A stretch of DNA of 64,000 nucleotides. It comes from Xenopus tropicalis (lineage: Eukaryota; Chordata; Amphibia; Anura; Pipidae). Shown in pieces: positions 39,505-51,500 of this stretch (positions within the stretch are counted from its first letter, which is position 1; every line of letters begins with the position of its first letter). The DNA is taken from the NCBI RefSeq assembly GCF_000004195.4, contig NC_030683.2:75239764-75303763 (forward strand), given 5' to 3'. The position numbers were made by a program, and so were the translations under genes. The notes below the pieces were generated by a model, which made no database searches, was not told where the DNA came from, and saw nothing but the letters and a program-made list of their open reading frames with translations.

Positions 39505-39646
39505 TAAGTGTTGCCTTTCCATTGCTTTTCATGGTTTGTATAATACATGCAAGTGTGCATCTTGCCTTCTTTTAAAACCCAGATCACTGGTATATTACAT
39601 CTAAAACTAAACCGTCCATGTGATGTTGATTACAGAATAATAATAT

Positions 39647-39941
39647 CAGTGATCCCCAACTTGTGACTCATGCGCAACATGTTGCTCACCGCCCCTTTGA
39701 TGTTACTCCTAGGTGACCTCAAAGTAGGTGCCAATTTTGAAATTGCTGGCTTGGATGCAAGTTTTGGAAGCACAGAGATACTGTTTTACTCCAAGCAAAG
39801 CCTCCTGCAGGCTAGTAGGGCTGTTTGGGGCTACCAAATAGCCAATCATATTCCCTATTTGGCATCCACAAAGAACTTTTTCATGCTTGTGTGGCTTACC
39901 AAAATTTTTTACATCTGAGTAAAAAAGGTTGGTGATCCCTG
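39647..39941 (+). mobile_element. hAT-like element with CAGTGATCCCCAAC ends
   Basis: Begins CAGTGATCCCCAACTTGTG and ends GGTTGGTGATCCCTG, inverted ends of about 14 bp. Interior phrases (GCAACATGTTGCTC, GGCTACCAAATAGCCAATCA, AACTTTTTCATGCTTGTGT) belong to a common Xenopus repeat. No convincing 8-bp duplication was found (AATAATAT against ACTATAGG). The frame at 39670-39918 is inside it. Confidence 0.8.
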
Positions 39942-42900
39942 ACTATAGGAACCCAAAAACCCAGTGTCAAAGGTGTTTACAGAAAATTGAGTGATATAGT
40001 TCTGGCAGGGTTAATTCTAACTGGATAATCTTCTTGCGGTGATACGCTTGGGATACCTACTTAGGGGAACATTTTTAAAATAGCAACATTTTTAAGATAA
40101 CTACTACAAAAACATGTTAGGCTTTTTATAAGTGGATTTTACTCCTAATAATAAATGTAAGCCACATTAGACACCACAATTAATAGCAAATAATTATGAG
40201 GAAACCTAAAGTCAACAGAAAAATGTAGGCCCAAAATACCCATGATGTTTTACCAAGAATTTTGCTTGGCAGTTGCTTAAATAGACATTGAGAAAATCAT
40301 GTGTAGCTTTTCATACAGTGACTTAAACTGTGCTTTAAATCCCAACAAGCCTCTCATTACACCTGGCTCTCCCACCAGCCATCAGTTCTGCTGTTTCCAC
40401 TCTTAAAAGTCTGCTTGTTGAATGTAGGATGGCTGTAGCATCTGATTATTAATCATTATTTTTAAGCACGAAGGAAGAATACGAAACACCACCAAGCATA
40501 TTCTTGAATAATTTTACCATGGGTTAGAAGAATACACAGTTTTTTCTGTATTGCCTTCAAGCTTTACACGATTCCCTAACCCCCATTGTTTTGTATAAAT
40601 GATGAAATATTCATATTGATTTACATTCTGTCTGAGATCACTGGATGTGAATTTGTGGCATACATGAAAACAACTCCATTGCGCCCAATATTCAATATCG
40701 CCGCTTGTGTCTGAGAATCCATTTCATTGCTCATTTCAAAATCTATTTTTTGTGTACATGCTACACTGTGTGTGTTTTTTTTTCTTTCTGCCACTTCTAG
40801 TTTATTTCCTGCTCTTGACAGGTCTGGGTTTATGTGCAATTATATTCTTTCATTATCCACAGCAGAAATGCAGAAAGTATTGCTAATGTTGTTTTCTTCA
40901 TACTGTTTTAAAACTCAGTGGAATAGGTTATGTAGAAATCATTGTTGAGAGATGTACATGAATTAATCTGTACAGTAGGCTCCAAATGACATTGCCGTTT
41001 ATCATATAGCTTATGCAGTATGTATAAAGTAGGAAGTTTAGCAAGAAATAATTCTGATCACATTCACACTACCACACCTTGCTAGCAAATTTATTATTAA
41101 AATTTTCAACCTGTGTTTCTTTAGATACTTCCTAAAGTAAAAATTATTTTTAAAGGCAACCTAAGCGCTGGCAATTTTTCTCCTATACTTCCTAAAGTAT
41201 CACAGTCGCTTTCAGAGAATGCTGGGAGATAATGGTTTGAGAACTGCAAGAATCAGGCTTCAATGTAATCTGTTTTCATGGCTTTACATAAACACAAGCT
41301 GGATGTAGGTGGTAGATATTGGTAACTATTGGGCAAGCATTAAATTTGGCATGACCAGAGGAAGCCGCTATATGACATTATAGAAACACACCCCTAACTA
41401 ACCATACATCCATATTCAGGCAACTGTTGCACAAGTGTGTCACAAGGTGCTGTCTTTGGACCTGATTGGGGGAATATCCACTCGTTTGCTGAGGTCACTA
41501 AAGAAGTGGATCTTAAGGTGCATGGCCACCTTAAGGTGGGTGATATCGGGCTAATTAGATTGTTTAGGGCCAAGCAATTGAATTAATTGGTGGGTATAGG
41601 GGCCTACCAGATATTGATCGGGGAGATCCATCGGGGCCCCATACACAGGCAGACAAGCTGCTGAATCCTGAACACTTGAAACGTCTGTGCTGGGCAGTGT
41701 TTGCTACTCGAAGGCAACATAACCCTAGTGAATTTACTTGATGTTAAAATAATACAAATATGTAAATTTCAATTTGATCTTGTTCTGTTTAATTCAACTA
41801 TTTAGTATTCTTTAGGTATCAACCATTTAGACATCTTTAAATGCTCATGAGTTAGGAACAATCATGTCACATGGGATGATACAGAATTTTACACTCAGTA
41901 GTAATTCGCATGGATAGAAATGTGCGAGAATAACAACTTACTTCATAACATCTTCTCTATATCATGCCATTTTGTTTCCATTTCAGCACCTCCTCAAGCT
42001 TCTATGCAGAATGGCAAAAACACCTGGCACAGCAGTTGCAACCTCTTACTTTTGTCATGATAATGAGATAAATGGTGTATGAAATGTGGGAGTGTATTTG
42101 ATTATCATAACAATGCAGTGCCCCATACAAATGAAAACTGACACAACAAACGTCAATAACCCCATACTTCCCTTCATCACACTAAGCTGAGAGGTGCCAT
42201 TAAACATTTCATATATAATGAAATGGTATAATAGCACTGAATTATTATTTCACATGCCTGCTTACCTTTCCTTTTCCTTTGGGACTGAATCATTTGTGCT
42301 GCACTGAATAATTATAATTTTGTAACATTTCATGTTCTACTCATGCCTCCCCTGTTGTAACTGAACTACAATTGCTGGCACCCACTCTTGGGGGTGCTTG
42401 AAGCTAGGGGTAGGCAACAGTTGGATGGTTGCATATATTTATAATGGTGGTTGTTGCTGTGATGTGATGAGCTACAGTACATCTTCCAAGGGTGGTCCAA
42501 ATATGCAGTACAGACCAACTGACATTTTAAGCACAGAATTAGTATTCTCTTTTCCAAAGAACTCAAGCAACATTGGTACTTTTGCATAGCTTGTAAAACC
42601 AAATCAGCAACATTTTCTTCTGTTACCATTAATGTTGAGAGCTGATATTAAAATGGTTTGTCCCAGTATGCATGCATAGATGTATTTTGTTTGTTTAACA
42701 GAAAGATGTTGGGTGAGAGTTTCTGCTAATTACTACTGAACTCTAAAGATATTTTAACTAAATTATAACTATTTTGATGAATATTTAATGCTGACCTTTC
42801 CACATCTATCATAGCATTTGTATTACAGAAGCAGATTTTGTTATTAGGTGGGTCTGGTGAGCCATTACCTGCCCCCAAAAAAGCTCAAGAAACTAATGCT

Positions 42901-43381
42901 GGTTGCTGAATAAGAATATCAATGTCTGAAGGCACTAATTTAATGTTAAAGAGATGTACCTTGATATACCCTTGAATATTTACTCTATGCCTAGTGATTT
43001 ATGATTTATGAAACTGTTAGCAGAATTTCTACCGAAAATGTCTGTAATTCTCTGATCACAACAAATGACTCAGTTGACACTGGGGAGCCCTGAAGCTGAT
43101 GCCACACTTGACCTGTTTTTCAGACCCAACTTAAAGCACAGCCAAAATTTTACTAATTATGTTTTGCTTCAAGAACTAATTCCATAGTTGGCAGTATGGT
43201 AGCTCCCACTTCAGATAATACATTTACAATAAAACAGACCTAGAAATATTTTCCAACTAAAGAGACTGCAGCAATACTTATAAAACCCAATATTCTATGC
43301 AGACACACAAATATTTATATATGTTTTAGTAAAGATTAATGCGTTTGGTTATAATGTAATCAAAGTGACTACTGGAGTGGG
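39942..43381. other. No gene; possible repeat at 41490-41680
   Basis: The stretch 41490-41680 (CATGGCCACCTTAAGGTGGG, GATATTGATCGGGGAGATCC, GGGGCCCCATACACAGGC) looks like a known frog repeat but has no clear ends. The rest appears unique. Frames at 42366-42629 and elsewhere have no domain. Confidence 0.4.
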
Positions 43382-43482
43382 TTAAAGGGTTGGTTCACCT
43401 TTATGTTAACGTTTAGTAGTAGTATGTTATATAATGGCCTATTCCTAGCAACTTTGCAATTGGTTTTCATTACTTTTTATAG

Positions 43483-45573
43483 TTACATAGTTACATAGTT
43501 ACATAGTTACATAGGGTTGAAAAAAGACCTGTGTCCATCAAGTTCAACCCATCCAAGTAAACCCAGCACACCTAACCCACACCTACCAATCTATACACAC
43601 ACATACATAAACTATAAATACAACCACTAGTACTAACTGTAGATATTAGTATCACAATAGCCTTGGATATTCTGATTGATCAAGAACTCATCCAGGCCCC
43701 TCTTAAAGGCATTAACAGAATCTGCCATTACCACATCACTAGGAAGGGCATTCCATAACCTCACTGCCCTCACCGTGAAAAACCACCTACGCTGCTTCAA
43801 ATGGAAACTCCTTTCCTCTAATCTAAAGGGGTGACCTCTGGTGCGTTGATTGTTTTTATGGGAAAAAAGAACATCCCCCAACTGCCTATAATCCCCTCTA
43901 ATGTACTTGTACAGAGTAATCATGTCCCCTCGCAAGCGCCTCTTTTCCAGAGAAAACAACCCCAACCTCGACAGTCTCACCTCATAGTTTAAATCTTCCA
44001 TCCCCTTAACCAGTTTAGTTGCACGTCTCTGCACTCTCTCCAGCTCATTAATATCCCTCTTAAGGACTGGAGCCCAAAACTGCACTGCATACTCAAGGTG
44101 AGGCCTTACCAGGGACCTATAAAGGGGCAAAATTATGTTCTCATCCCTTGAGTCAATGCCCTTTTTTATACAAGACAGCACTTTATTTGCTGTAGTAGCC
44201 ACAGAATGACACTGCCTGGAATTAGACAACTTGTTATCAACAAAAACCCCTAGATCCTTCTCCATTAAGGATACCCCCAACACACTACCATTCAGTAGAT
44301 AGTTTGCGTTTATATTATTTCTACCAAAGTGCATAACTTTGCACTTATCAACATTGAACCTCATTTTCCAGTTTGCTGCCCAGTTATCTAATTTTGTCAA
44401 ATCGCTCTGCAAAGCGGCAGCATCCTGCATGGAACTTATAGTTTTGCACAATTTAGTGTCATCAGCAAAAATAGAAACAGTACTGTCTATGCCCACCTCC
44501 AGGTCATTAATAAACAAGTTAAACAGCAAAGGACCAAGGACTGACCCCTGCGGTACTCCACTAACCACACTGGTCCAATTAGAAAATGTTCCATTTACCA
44601 CCACTCTTTGTACTCTATCCTTCAGCCAGTTCTCTATCCAATTACAAATATTATGTTCTAGGCCAATATTCCTTAATTTGATCATTAACCTTCTGTGAGG
44701 TACTGTATCAAACGCTTTAGCAAAGTCCAAGTAGATGACATCAACTGCCATTCCAGCATCAAGGTTCCTACTCACCTCCTCATAAAAGGCAACTAAATTA
44801 GTCTGGCAAGATCTGTTACGCATAAAACCATGCTGGCACAAACTAATAGTATTGTGAACTGCAATGTATTCAAGTACCCTATCCCTTATTACCCCTTCCA
44901 AAAGTTTTCCTACTACTGATGTCAGACTAACAGGCCTATAGTTTTCAGGCTGAGAACGGGATCCCTTTTTAAATAACGGCACCACATTAGCAATCCGCCA
45001 GTCTCTCGGCACCATGCCAGACCTCAATGAATCCTGAAAAATTAAGTGAAGAGGTTTGGCAATCACAGCGCTCAGCTCATTTAATACCCTGGGATGAATC
45101 CCATCCGGCCCTGGACCTTTGTTTACCTTTACATGTTCAAGTCTCTTTTGAATTTCCTCCCGAGTGACCCATGCGTCAGTAGCTAAATTACTAGAACTGG
45201 GCATATTACAAGGGAAGCCTTCATTATCTGGCTCCTCAGATGTATAGACAGATGAAAAATAAGAGTTCAAAATTTCAGCTTTTTCCCCGTTTTCATCAAC
45301 CAACGTACCCCCCCGTGATAATAAAGTTCCCACCCCTTCTTGCTTCATTTTTTTACTATTCACATAATTAAAAAATAATTTTGGATTCTTTTTACTCCTA
45401 GCTGCAATATCCCTTTCCATCTCTATTTTAGCTTGCCTGATAGCTTTTTTGCATGCTTTATTTGCTTCCTTGTACCTGATGAAAGTTTCCGCTGTCCCAG
45501 CTAACTTGAATGCCCTAAAAGCACGTTTTTTCTTACCAACCTCGACAATAACACTTTTATTCAGCCATAAAGG
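43483..45573 (-). mobile_element. CR1-type LINE, 5'-truncated
   Basis: A minus-strand non-LTR retrotransposon of 2,091 bp. The 3' end is four copies of the octamer CTATGTAA (43483-43514, read in reverse); CR1 elements end in 8-bp tandem repeats rather than poly-A. The 7-bp duplication TTTATAG flanks it at 43476-43482 and 45574-45580. The endonuclease part and the 5' region are missing, the usual result of incomplete reverse transcription. About 118 bp of 3' UTR separates the stop codon from the tail. Confidence 0.92.
43633..45573 (-). CDS. CR1 LINE ORF2 fragment: reverse transcriptase
   Basis: This is an uninterrupted frame of 646 codons. The first in-frame ATG is at 45420, but the frame stays open for 51 codons upstream to the insertion boundary, so the protein is the C-terminal part of ORF2. 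In the 595-residue part counted from that ATG, fingers motifs lie near residues 102-166 (KGPGPDGIHP, NYRPVSLTS). Palm motif A is LDFAKAFD at 231-238, motif B SGVPQGSVLGP at 287-297 and motif C FADD at 318-321, with the catalytic aspartates D232, D320 and D321 all present. The C-terminal part (RPHLEYAVQFWAP, ERVQRRATK, GLFSLEKRRLRGD) is the conserved CR1 region. The endonuclease domain is absent, so it cannot retrotranspose by itself. The lack of stops suggests recent insertion. Confidence 0.93.
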   Translation of the reverse strand, partial: PLWLNKSVIVEVGKKKRAFRAFKLAGTAETFIRYKEANKACKKAIRQAKIEMERDIAARSKKNPKLFFNYVNSKKMKQEGVGTLLSRGGTLVDENGEKAEILNSYFSSVYTSEEPDNEGFPCNMPSSSNLATDAWVTREEIQKRLEHVKVNKGPGPDGIHPRVLNELSAVIAKPLHLIFQDSLRSGMVPRDWRIANVVPLFKKGSRSQPENYRPVSLTSVVGKLLEGVIRDRVLEYIAVHNTISLCQHGFMRNRSCQTNLVAFYEEVSRNLDAGMAVDVIYLDFAKAFDTVPHRRLMIKLRNIGLEHNICNWIENWLKDRVQRVVVNGTFSNWTSVVSGVPQGSVLGPLLFNLFINDLEVGIDSTVSIFADDTKLCKTISSMQDAAALQSDLTKLDNWAANWKMRFNVDKCKVMHFGRNNINANYLLNGSVLGVSLMEKDLGVFVDNKLSNSRQCHSVATTANKVLSCIKKGIDSRDENIILPLYRSLVRPHLEYAVQFWAPVLKRDINELERVQRRATKLVKGMEDLNYEVRLSRLGLFSLEKRRLRGDMITLYKYIRGDYRQLGDVLFSHKNNQRTRGHPFRLEERSFHLKQRRWFFTVRAVRLWNALPSDVVMADSVNAFKRGLDEFLINQNIQGYCDTNIYS

Positions 45574-45952
45574 TTTATAGTTTTTTAATTATTCGCCTTC
45601 CTCTTCTGATTCATTCCACCTTTCAAATGGGGGGGGGGGGGGGGGTCACTGGCCCCGGCAGCCAAATACTACTGCTTTGTACGGCTACAGTTTTATTATT
45701 ATTGTTAATTTTTATTAATTATCTTTCTGTGCAAGCCCTCTACGATTCATTTTACCATCTCTTGTTTAAACCACTGCCTGGTTACTAGGGTAAAAAAGAC
45801 CGTAGCATCCAGATAGCTGCTAAAATAGAACAAAAAATGAAATACCCGAAAACCCATAAAATATAAAAAACAAAGATCAATTGCTAATTGTTTCAGAATA
45901 GCAATGTTTACAACATATTAAAAGTTGATTTAAAGGTGAACTACCCCCTTAA

Positions 45953-47105
45953 ATATACCAACAAATTTTACAATGGAAAAATATCACAGATCTGTGGCAG
46001 GTGCTTGACTTTGCCGCTGCCCTAAGGATGATACATATAAGAAGAACTGTAATTGCAATTAAAAGATTACTCATTTGTTAATAAACCATTTTCACAAATA
46101 TATTTACTGATTTATTAACAAAGTCATGTTGCAAAGCCCAGGCTGATAAGAGAGCAATTGCTTGTACCATTGGGAAGGTTAGTTGGTGTAGCACACAGAT
46201 TTCAGAATGAGTGATAGATTCAGCATAACCCACTGCCAAACAGAATAAGAGTTGTTTATAGCACTAACAATCTACTGGGTTGAGGGATGCACTAATTATC
46301 TATAAAATATTTCAAAAGTAAGAAATGGATCATAAAAGATGCTATAGAAACAGAAATATGAATTATCCACTACAACTTGGGCACAATTTTATTAGGACAG
46401 ATGCCCTTTCCTGAAAGGTGTCAGTTTTCTCCAATTCATGTGGCCCCCTCAAGGTATTAGTATTGCCCAAGGTTCCTTTTTCTTGCTATCACAACATCAA
46501 GGCCTACTTTCACATCAGGAATAATGGAGTGTGGAATTATTACTTAAAGGGAAAGCATGATTCTTGGCTAAAATGCCAGAGAAAGGTTAGGCATACTGAG
46601 GCTTTATCTGAATAGAGATGTGAAATCCACCCAGCTTCCAACAGTTGCTTATAAAATATGAAAAAGCCCAGCTGTATTTGTATAAAACAGAAGCCTCCAA
46701 CTCAACCTAACAAATAGGTTATGCTAATCATTATTCTTAGCAGAACTCTCCTGCCAATATCAATAAAGCTGTAATATTAGATCTACCCACAGAAAGCTGA
46801 CAGTGATAGGCTGGGATTGCTTCATCATACAAATAATTATTTATACTTTGTATAAGCAAAATCCTTTGTATCCATTAAAAAGCAACACCAACTACTGTTA
46901 TAAATAAAAAGATTGGCGTATAGAATGCACTGAAACACTCTGCACAAGTATAATGTGGTTATATACACTTTGAATGAAGCTAATATCAGGCACAGCCTGA
47001 TTAAAATCTGCTCGGCCATTAAGAATAGTTTGTAGCATGATGCTGCACAAATCATAGGCTATGACACTGTCCTTCAACAGCAGTGAGCAATGGTAAGGTA
47101 AGAAA
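45953..47105. other. No recognised feature
   Basis: Unique-looking DNA; the frames at 46418-46615 and 46837-47055 have no recognisable domain. Confidence 0.45.
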
Positions 47106-47444
47106 CTGCAGGTTAGCTTATAAGCAAATTTTTTCACCAGGCATGAATTCGCAGCGAATTTCTGCATTTCGCCATTGGTGAATTGTTTCGCAAAAATTTG
47201 GAGCGGAAAACTTTGTTGTGCGGATTTATTTTGTCACGTGTCATATTAGGCGCAGTCATGTAAAAAAGGCAGCAGTTCCGTCAAAATTGGGCGTGGCCGA
47301 CAAAAAATAACCGCGGCGACAAAAAAAAAAAGACACTGATGCCAAAAAAATCGTGCGACAAATGTGTTTCGCAAATTTTTCGTGGTTTTGCAAATTTTAT
47401 GGCGAAGCGCAACCGTGACAGATTCACTCATCACTACTGCAGGT
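47106..47444. mobile_element. hAT-type MITE, copy 2, perfect 8-bp duplication
   Basis: CTGCAGGT occurs at 47106-47113 and 47437-47444. Between them the element starts TAGCTTATAAGCAAATT and ends GATTCACTCATCACTA, the same end type as 33159-33407. It has several CpGs (ATTCGCAGCGAATTTC, AAATCGTGCGACAAA). Non-coding; frames at 46898-47167 and 47246-47458 are chance. Confidence 0.9.
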
Positions 47445-47564
47445 GACAAAGCTATCAATTCTATCTTGAATATAAAAAAAAAAGCAGATTCCTACATTTA
47501 ATCAGTGATAAGATTCCACAACATATATCTATTTGGGGAAAATGTAATAACACTTTAATAGTTT

Positions 47565-47790
47565 AGCCTGCTTTACCCACAGCATTTTGCCATTGCCAGA
47601 TATTTTGCGACACTATAGCAAAAATATGCAGCGACCATAGACGCCAATGTATTCTGCGCCGTAAAAGTCGCTGCTGAAAAAGTAGCCACAATAAAAATGC
47701 CATTAACTTCAGTGTGTTTGACAAATTTACACTGTTGTGCAAATTTTTCTGTGGTTTCGTGAATTCAGATTCAGCTATTAGAAAAACTGC
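47565..47790. repeat. Relative of the hAT MITEs, ends unresolved
   Basis: Shares composition and words (ATTTTGCGACAC, GCGACCATAGACGCCAATG, GCGCCGTAAAAGTCGC, GGTTTCGTGAATTCAGATTC) with the neighbouring MITE family, but no inverted ends or duplication could be placed. Confidence 0.5.
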
Positions 47791-48500
47791 CCTCTGAAGC
47801 ATCTAACACTAGTTTAGAGCCCACAGTAGTAATGTGTGCCCTACAGCCTACAGCACAGTGTTTCCTGGGTGCCTTCTATAGGAGATTTAGTAGGAGATGT
47901 TTCTTGTTTTTCAACTCGCAACAATTGTGCTAGAAGAACATTCTATTAGGGCAATGGCCTGCGGTAAATCTGCGCCACCGCAGGGAGGGGGGAGATTTTC
48001 AAAAAATGCCTTGCCATTACATGACATAAGGATCACTGCAAGTAAAATGCCTTCCTTCTCAGTGTGGTCCCTGATAGTACATGTCAGTTTAGATTGTTCC
48101 TATACTAGAGCTGTCCAATCCTTTTCATGTAAGGGGAAAACTGGTAAGGTATCCAGCCCCAGGCTTTCAGTTATACATGCTCCCAACAGAGAATGAAACA
48201 TTTGAAATCATTCCTAAATCATAGTCTGCTATACACTACAAGAGAATGCTGCCCTCTCACTAATGTTCTTACTTCTAGGCAGTCCACCTTGTCTCCGTTG
48301 TAGCTCCGGTGCAACTGTAACCTTTCACGTAGCTCATCTACATTGGAAGAAAAAATAATTTATGTGTACTCTCATTAAAAACTATTATGACATGATCTGA
48401 ATGGGATGTGGGATTTAATGCTCTAAATCCCATAGCATCAAAATTTGAGGTTTTCATGTACCTGTCAGCATGGCTTTTAATAAAAAACCCACAGCTATTG
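47791..48500. other. No recognised feature
   Basis: A GC-rich phrase at 47955-48000 (CTGCGGTAAATCTGCGCCAC) looks repeat-like. The frame at 47897-48196 has no domain. Confidence 0.4.
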
Positions 48501-48511
48501 TTGATCAGGAT

Positions 48512-48595
48512 CTCCCAGCATCCCTTGACAGCTGAAGCTGTTAAGGGATACTGGGAGTTGTAGTTCAAGAAAATCTGGAGGGCTACACATCTAGT
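48512..48595 (-). repeat. Repeat with 22-bp palindrome and ZNF143-like motif
   Basis: Arms 48512-48533 and 48536-48557 (CTCCCAGCATCCCTTGACAG and its inverse) pair with two mismatches around a 2-base loop. The adjoining ACTACAACTCCCAG (48551-48564, minus strand) resembles the ZNF143/SBS binding core. The phrase CTGGGAGTTGTAGTTCAA followed by ATCTGGAGGGC is a widespread vertebrate repeat phrase, so the motif may be passive. Confidence 0.55.
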
Positions 48596-51500
48596 TTTAC
48601 TGGTTCTACTCTTTCCTTACACTGCATATCACAATCTCACATTTTTACCGCATAACAATCGATACTGATCTCTGATCTCAGCCATGCAGGGATTCTAAAC
48701 TAGATATGATTTATAGAGAAGCACTGGTTCTGTGCCCACGTGGTGTTTTATGCAAAAAGCTCTTTCTCTGTATTTCTTCTGTGAGAATAATTCTAATGAA
48801 AGTATCAGGTAATATTGAACTGCAGAGCTGGCGACAGAACAGATGGCCAAATGCGGATCAATAGGTGTTAAGAAAGGCCAAAGGGGCACCATTTAACATC
48901 TTTTGCTTAATTAGGTGTGACTCCTTGGCAGCCTTTGTTTGAGAAAAATACACTGTGCTGCATCTTAATTTACCAACATCCATTTTAACAGCTTAATTAG
49001 CAATAAATAAACAAAAAAATGCATCCCTGGCAAAACCAGAACAAAAGCCACAATATTCACTCTTTAAAGGTCTCTGGAAGTGAAGCTCTATTGATCGGAG
49101 CTGTACATTACAAGAACAAAACTATAAACTTTTTGGATTTTCAAGGGTCACAATGCTGATTTAATACCAATGGAAAAAAACATTCTAAAGGTTGTTTATT
49201 AAGTACTCAACTTAATGTAGAATCTGCATGAATCAACATTCAAGGTAGTTGCACCCAAAGCTACTCCCCGCACTTGCGCGTTTTGGAGTGATTGTGCCCC
49301 ACCACTCTTTTTGGATGTTTCAAGGTAACCCTGGATCCACTGTCACCTCCAGTGACCTTTTTTCAATTGATGCAGCATGCTTGCACCTAAAAAATCTGAG
49401 TACAGATGTCAGTTTGTTGCTGGAAATGAAGACATTCTGACACCAAAGATATTAAGCGCAATTGTGTACGTTTTAATGCACCAGCTGCAATTGAGTCAGG
49501 AACATTACCACCTCGTGGACACTATTATGCTGAAATTGTGGGGAAAATGGTACAATGGTAAATTGTACATGACGGCTTGCACCAACATTGCATTTTGCAG
49601 ACTGCACTTTACAACATGTAGTAGACTTTTCAAAAATTGCTGATTGGTTGCTACTGGCAACTTCACTTGTGTTGGTAAATTACCACCTATATCTCAGCAT
49701 ATTTGCACTTATACATATACCTGGGAGCTGCCTTTGTAGGCTGCCAGCACAAAAATAACACCTCCTCATAGCAGAGCTGCTTTCTTTCTGCATACATAAA
49801 TACGCTTCATATACTGCCAACAAAATGACAGCACCAATTTGGCTCTACTTTACTGTAATGTACAAGTAGAATTTCCAACTGACCTTTGTTTTTAAAGTAT
49901 TATATACATGGCACAGAATCAAGATTGTTTGCTAAAACTGAGGCAATTGCAACAACTACAACCTCACCATCTACCGTGTTACCGGCTTTGTTTACTTTGA
50001 TTATTATTTACCAAGACAAACTGTCCCTAAATAGTGTCTCAGATGAGAAAAGCAGTGTGGTAGCTCCCACAGATATGGATGAACACAAAAATACAGAGCA
50101 GTACCAGTAAAGGGAATAGATTCCAAAATAATAAATAAACAGGGTACATTCTCATGGAATATATTTACTAATTGCAGATAAGTGTTTGTTTTTGTACAAT
50201 CCTCCCTTCATAGTACAATACAGCATTCTCAAGTTATTTATCCAGACTCATCACAAGGGGCATATTCAGAGCTTTTTCTGGGGATGTAGCCAAAACAAGC
50301 TGATTTCCTGTAATTAATGGGTAGCTTCCTAGTACCCATGAAACTAATTATTGTTTATTATGCATAATTATACACTTTTGCTTAGAAAAGACTTGATTTC
50401 TGTTGTTCTTATTTGTACTAAATCAATTCTACATTATTGACATGAGTATGCACTGATTTGATTTTAAGTTCTGAATTTCAAGAATATTCTCACATACGTA
50501 CACTATCAAGGACAATAATATCTCACCAGCAGTACAGGGATGACATGTTCTCATATTCTGTATTTATTGTAATTTATGCCTACTAATTGGATTTGGACAC
50601 TGGCTTCAAAGTAGAAAACTTCTCTTTACAATACAATACTGAAACAACTATTATTATAAAGTAATAAATCTGAATTGGTTTTGCTAACCAAATTCATTTA
50701 GGTAGGCTGGTTGAAACTCTAGTGCTGGGAGGTATGAAGAAGGTACTTTACTTAGGGAACCCCACAAGACAAAAAATGCTCATTTACTTAAATGGGATAC
50801 AGTACAAAGTATACATTGCAACCTGTGGGTGGGTTAGGTGAGTCACATTGCTTTTCCCTATTTATTCAGACATGCAGGTTACAGAGTGGTGGTGGCCACA
50901 AGTTGCAGCAGTGCTGTGCATGTGGTACTGAAATAATAAATGACCCCTAAAAAGTAGACATATTTTATTGTGTACTATAAAATTTCTGCCTACAAGGTTG
51001 ATGCACTCATATGTGCTTGCTTTTGTGTCTTGAGAATAGCAAGTGTATAATAATTGCGCAAGGAAAAAAGCCATAGACAGTTAGGTAAGCCCTTCTACTT
51101 ACAAGGTATCTGATCTGTTGCTGACTATTCTTTATTAATCCTGCAATGCATCTGAAGCAACTATAATATTACTCTGACTCTCCTCCTATTTGGAATATAT
51201 TGGATATGTTGACTAAATAATGATCATCTAAGGTGTATTTACAAAAAAGATATCCAGCTTGTATAACATTTTGGGCAAACCGCTGCCAAAACAAGGACTT
51301 CAGATTTATCTGAAAAAGAAAAAGAAAGAGCACAGATGAGAAATCAAGGTGCCATAGAGTCTTGTGCTAATAATAGACTAATAATGATAGACTAGACAAC
51401 TCGGGTCACTGCAATTTAGCTGTGCAATTTTTTCAGTGTTAAATGGATAGTGTAGAACACAATGGTACTAATCAGTGTGGCTGCTTTTAGCAATATTAAA

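Larger units (their letters stand above)
43382..45952 (+). mobile_element. T2/Kolobok-type MITE, copy 3, split by a LINE
   Basis: The left piece is 43382-43482 (TTAAAGGGTTGGTTCACC to TTTTTATAG) and the right piece 45574-45952 (TTTATAGTTTTTTAATTATT to ACCCCCTTAA). TTAA marks both outer ends (43382-43385 and 45949-45952). Removing the LINE and one TTTATAG joins the two into a normal family member. The family core GGGGGTCACTG has grown to a G17 run at 45629-45645. Confidence 0.88.

Noticed and set aside
39942..40100. 8-bp duplication for the element at 39647-39941
   Set aside because: AATAATAT and ACTATAGG do not match convincingly, so the duplication was not claimed.
43483..43514. Octamer array as a microsatellite or CRISPR-like array
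   Set aside because: It is the 3' tail of the CR1 LINE: four 8-bp units with no spacers.
44339..44698. 119-codon plus-strand frame
   Set aside because: Antisense shadow of the CR1 reverse transcriptase frame; the minus-strand protein has clear RT motifs and this one has none.
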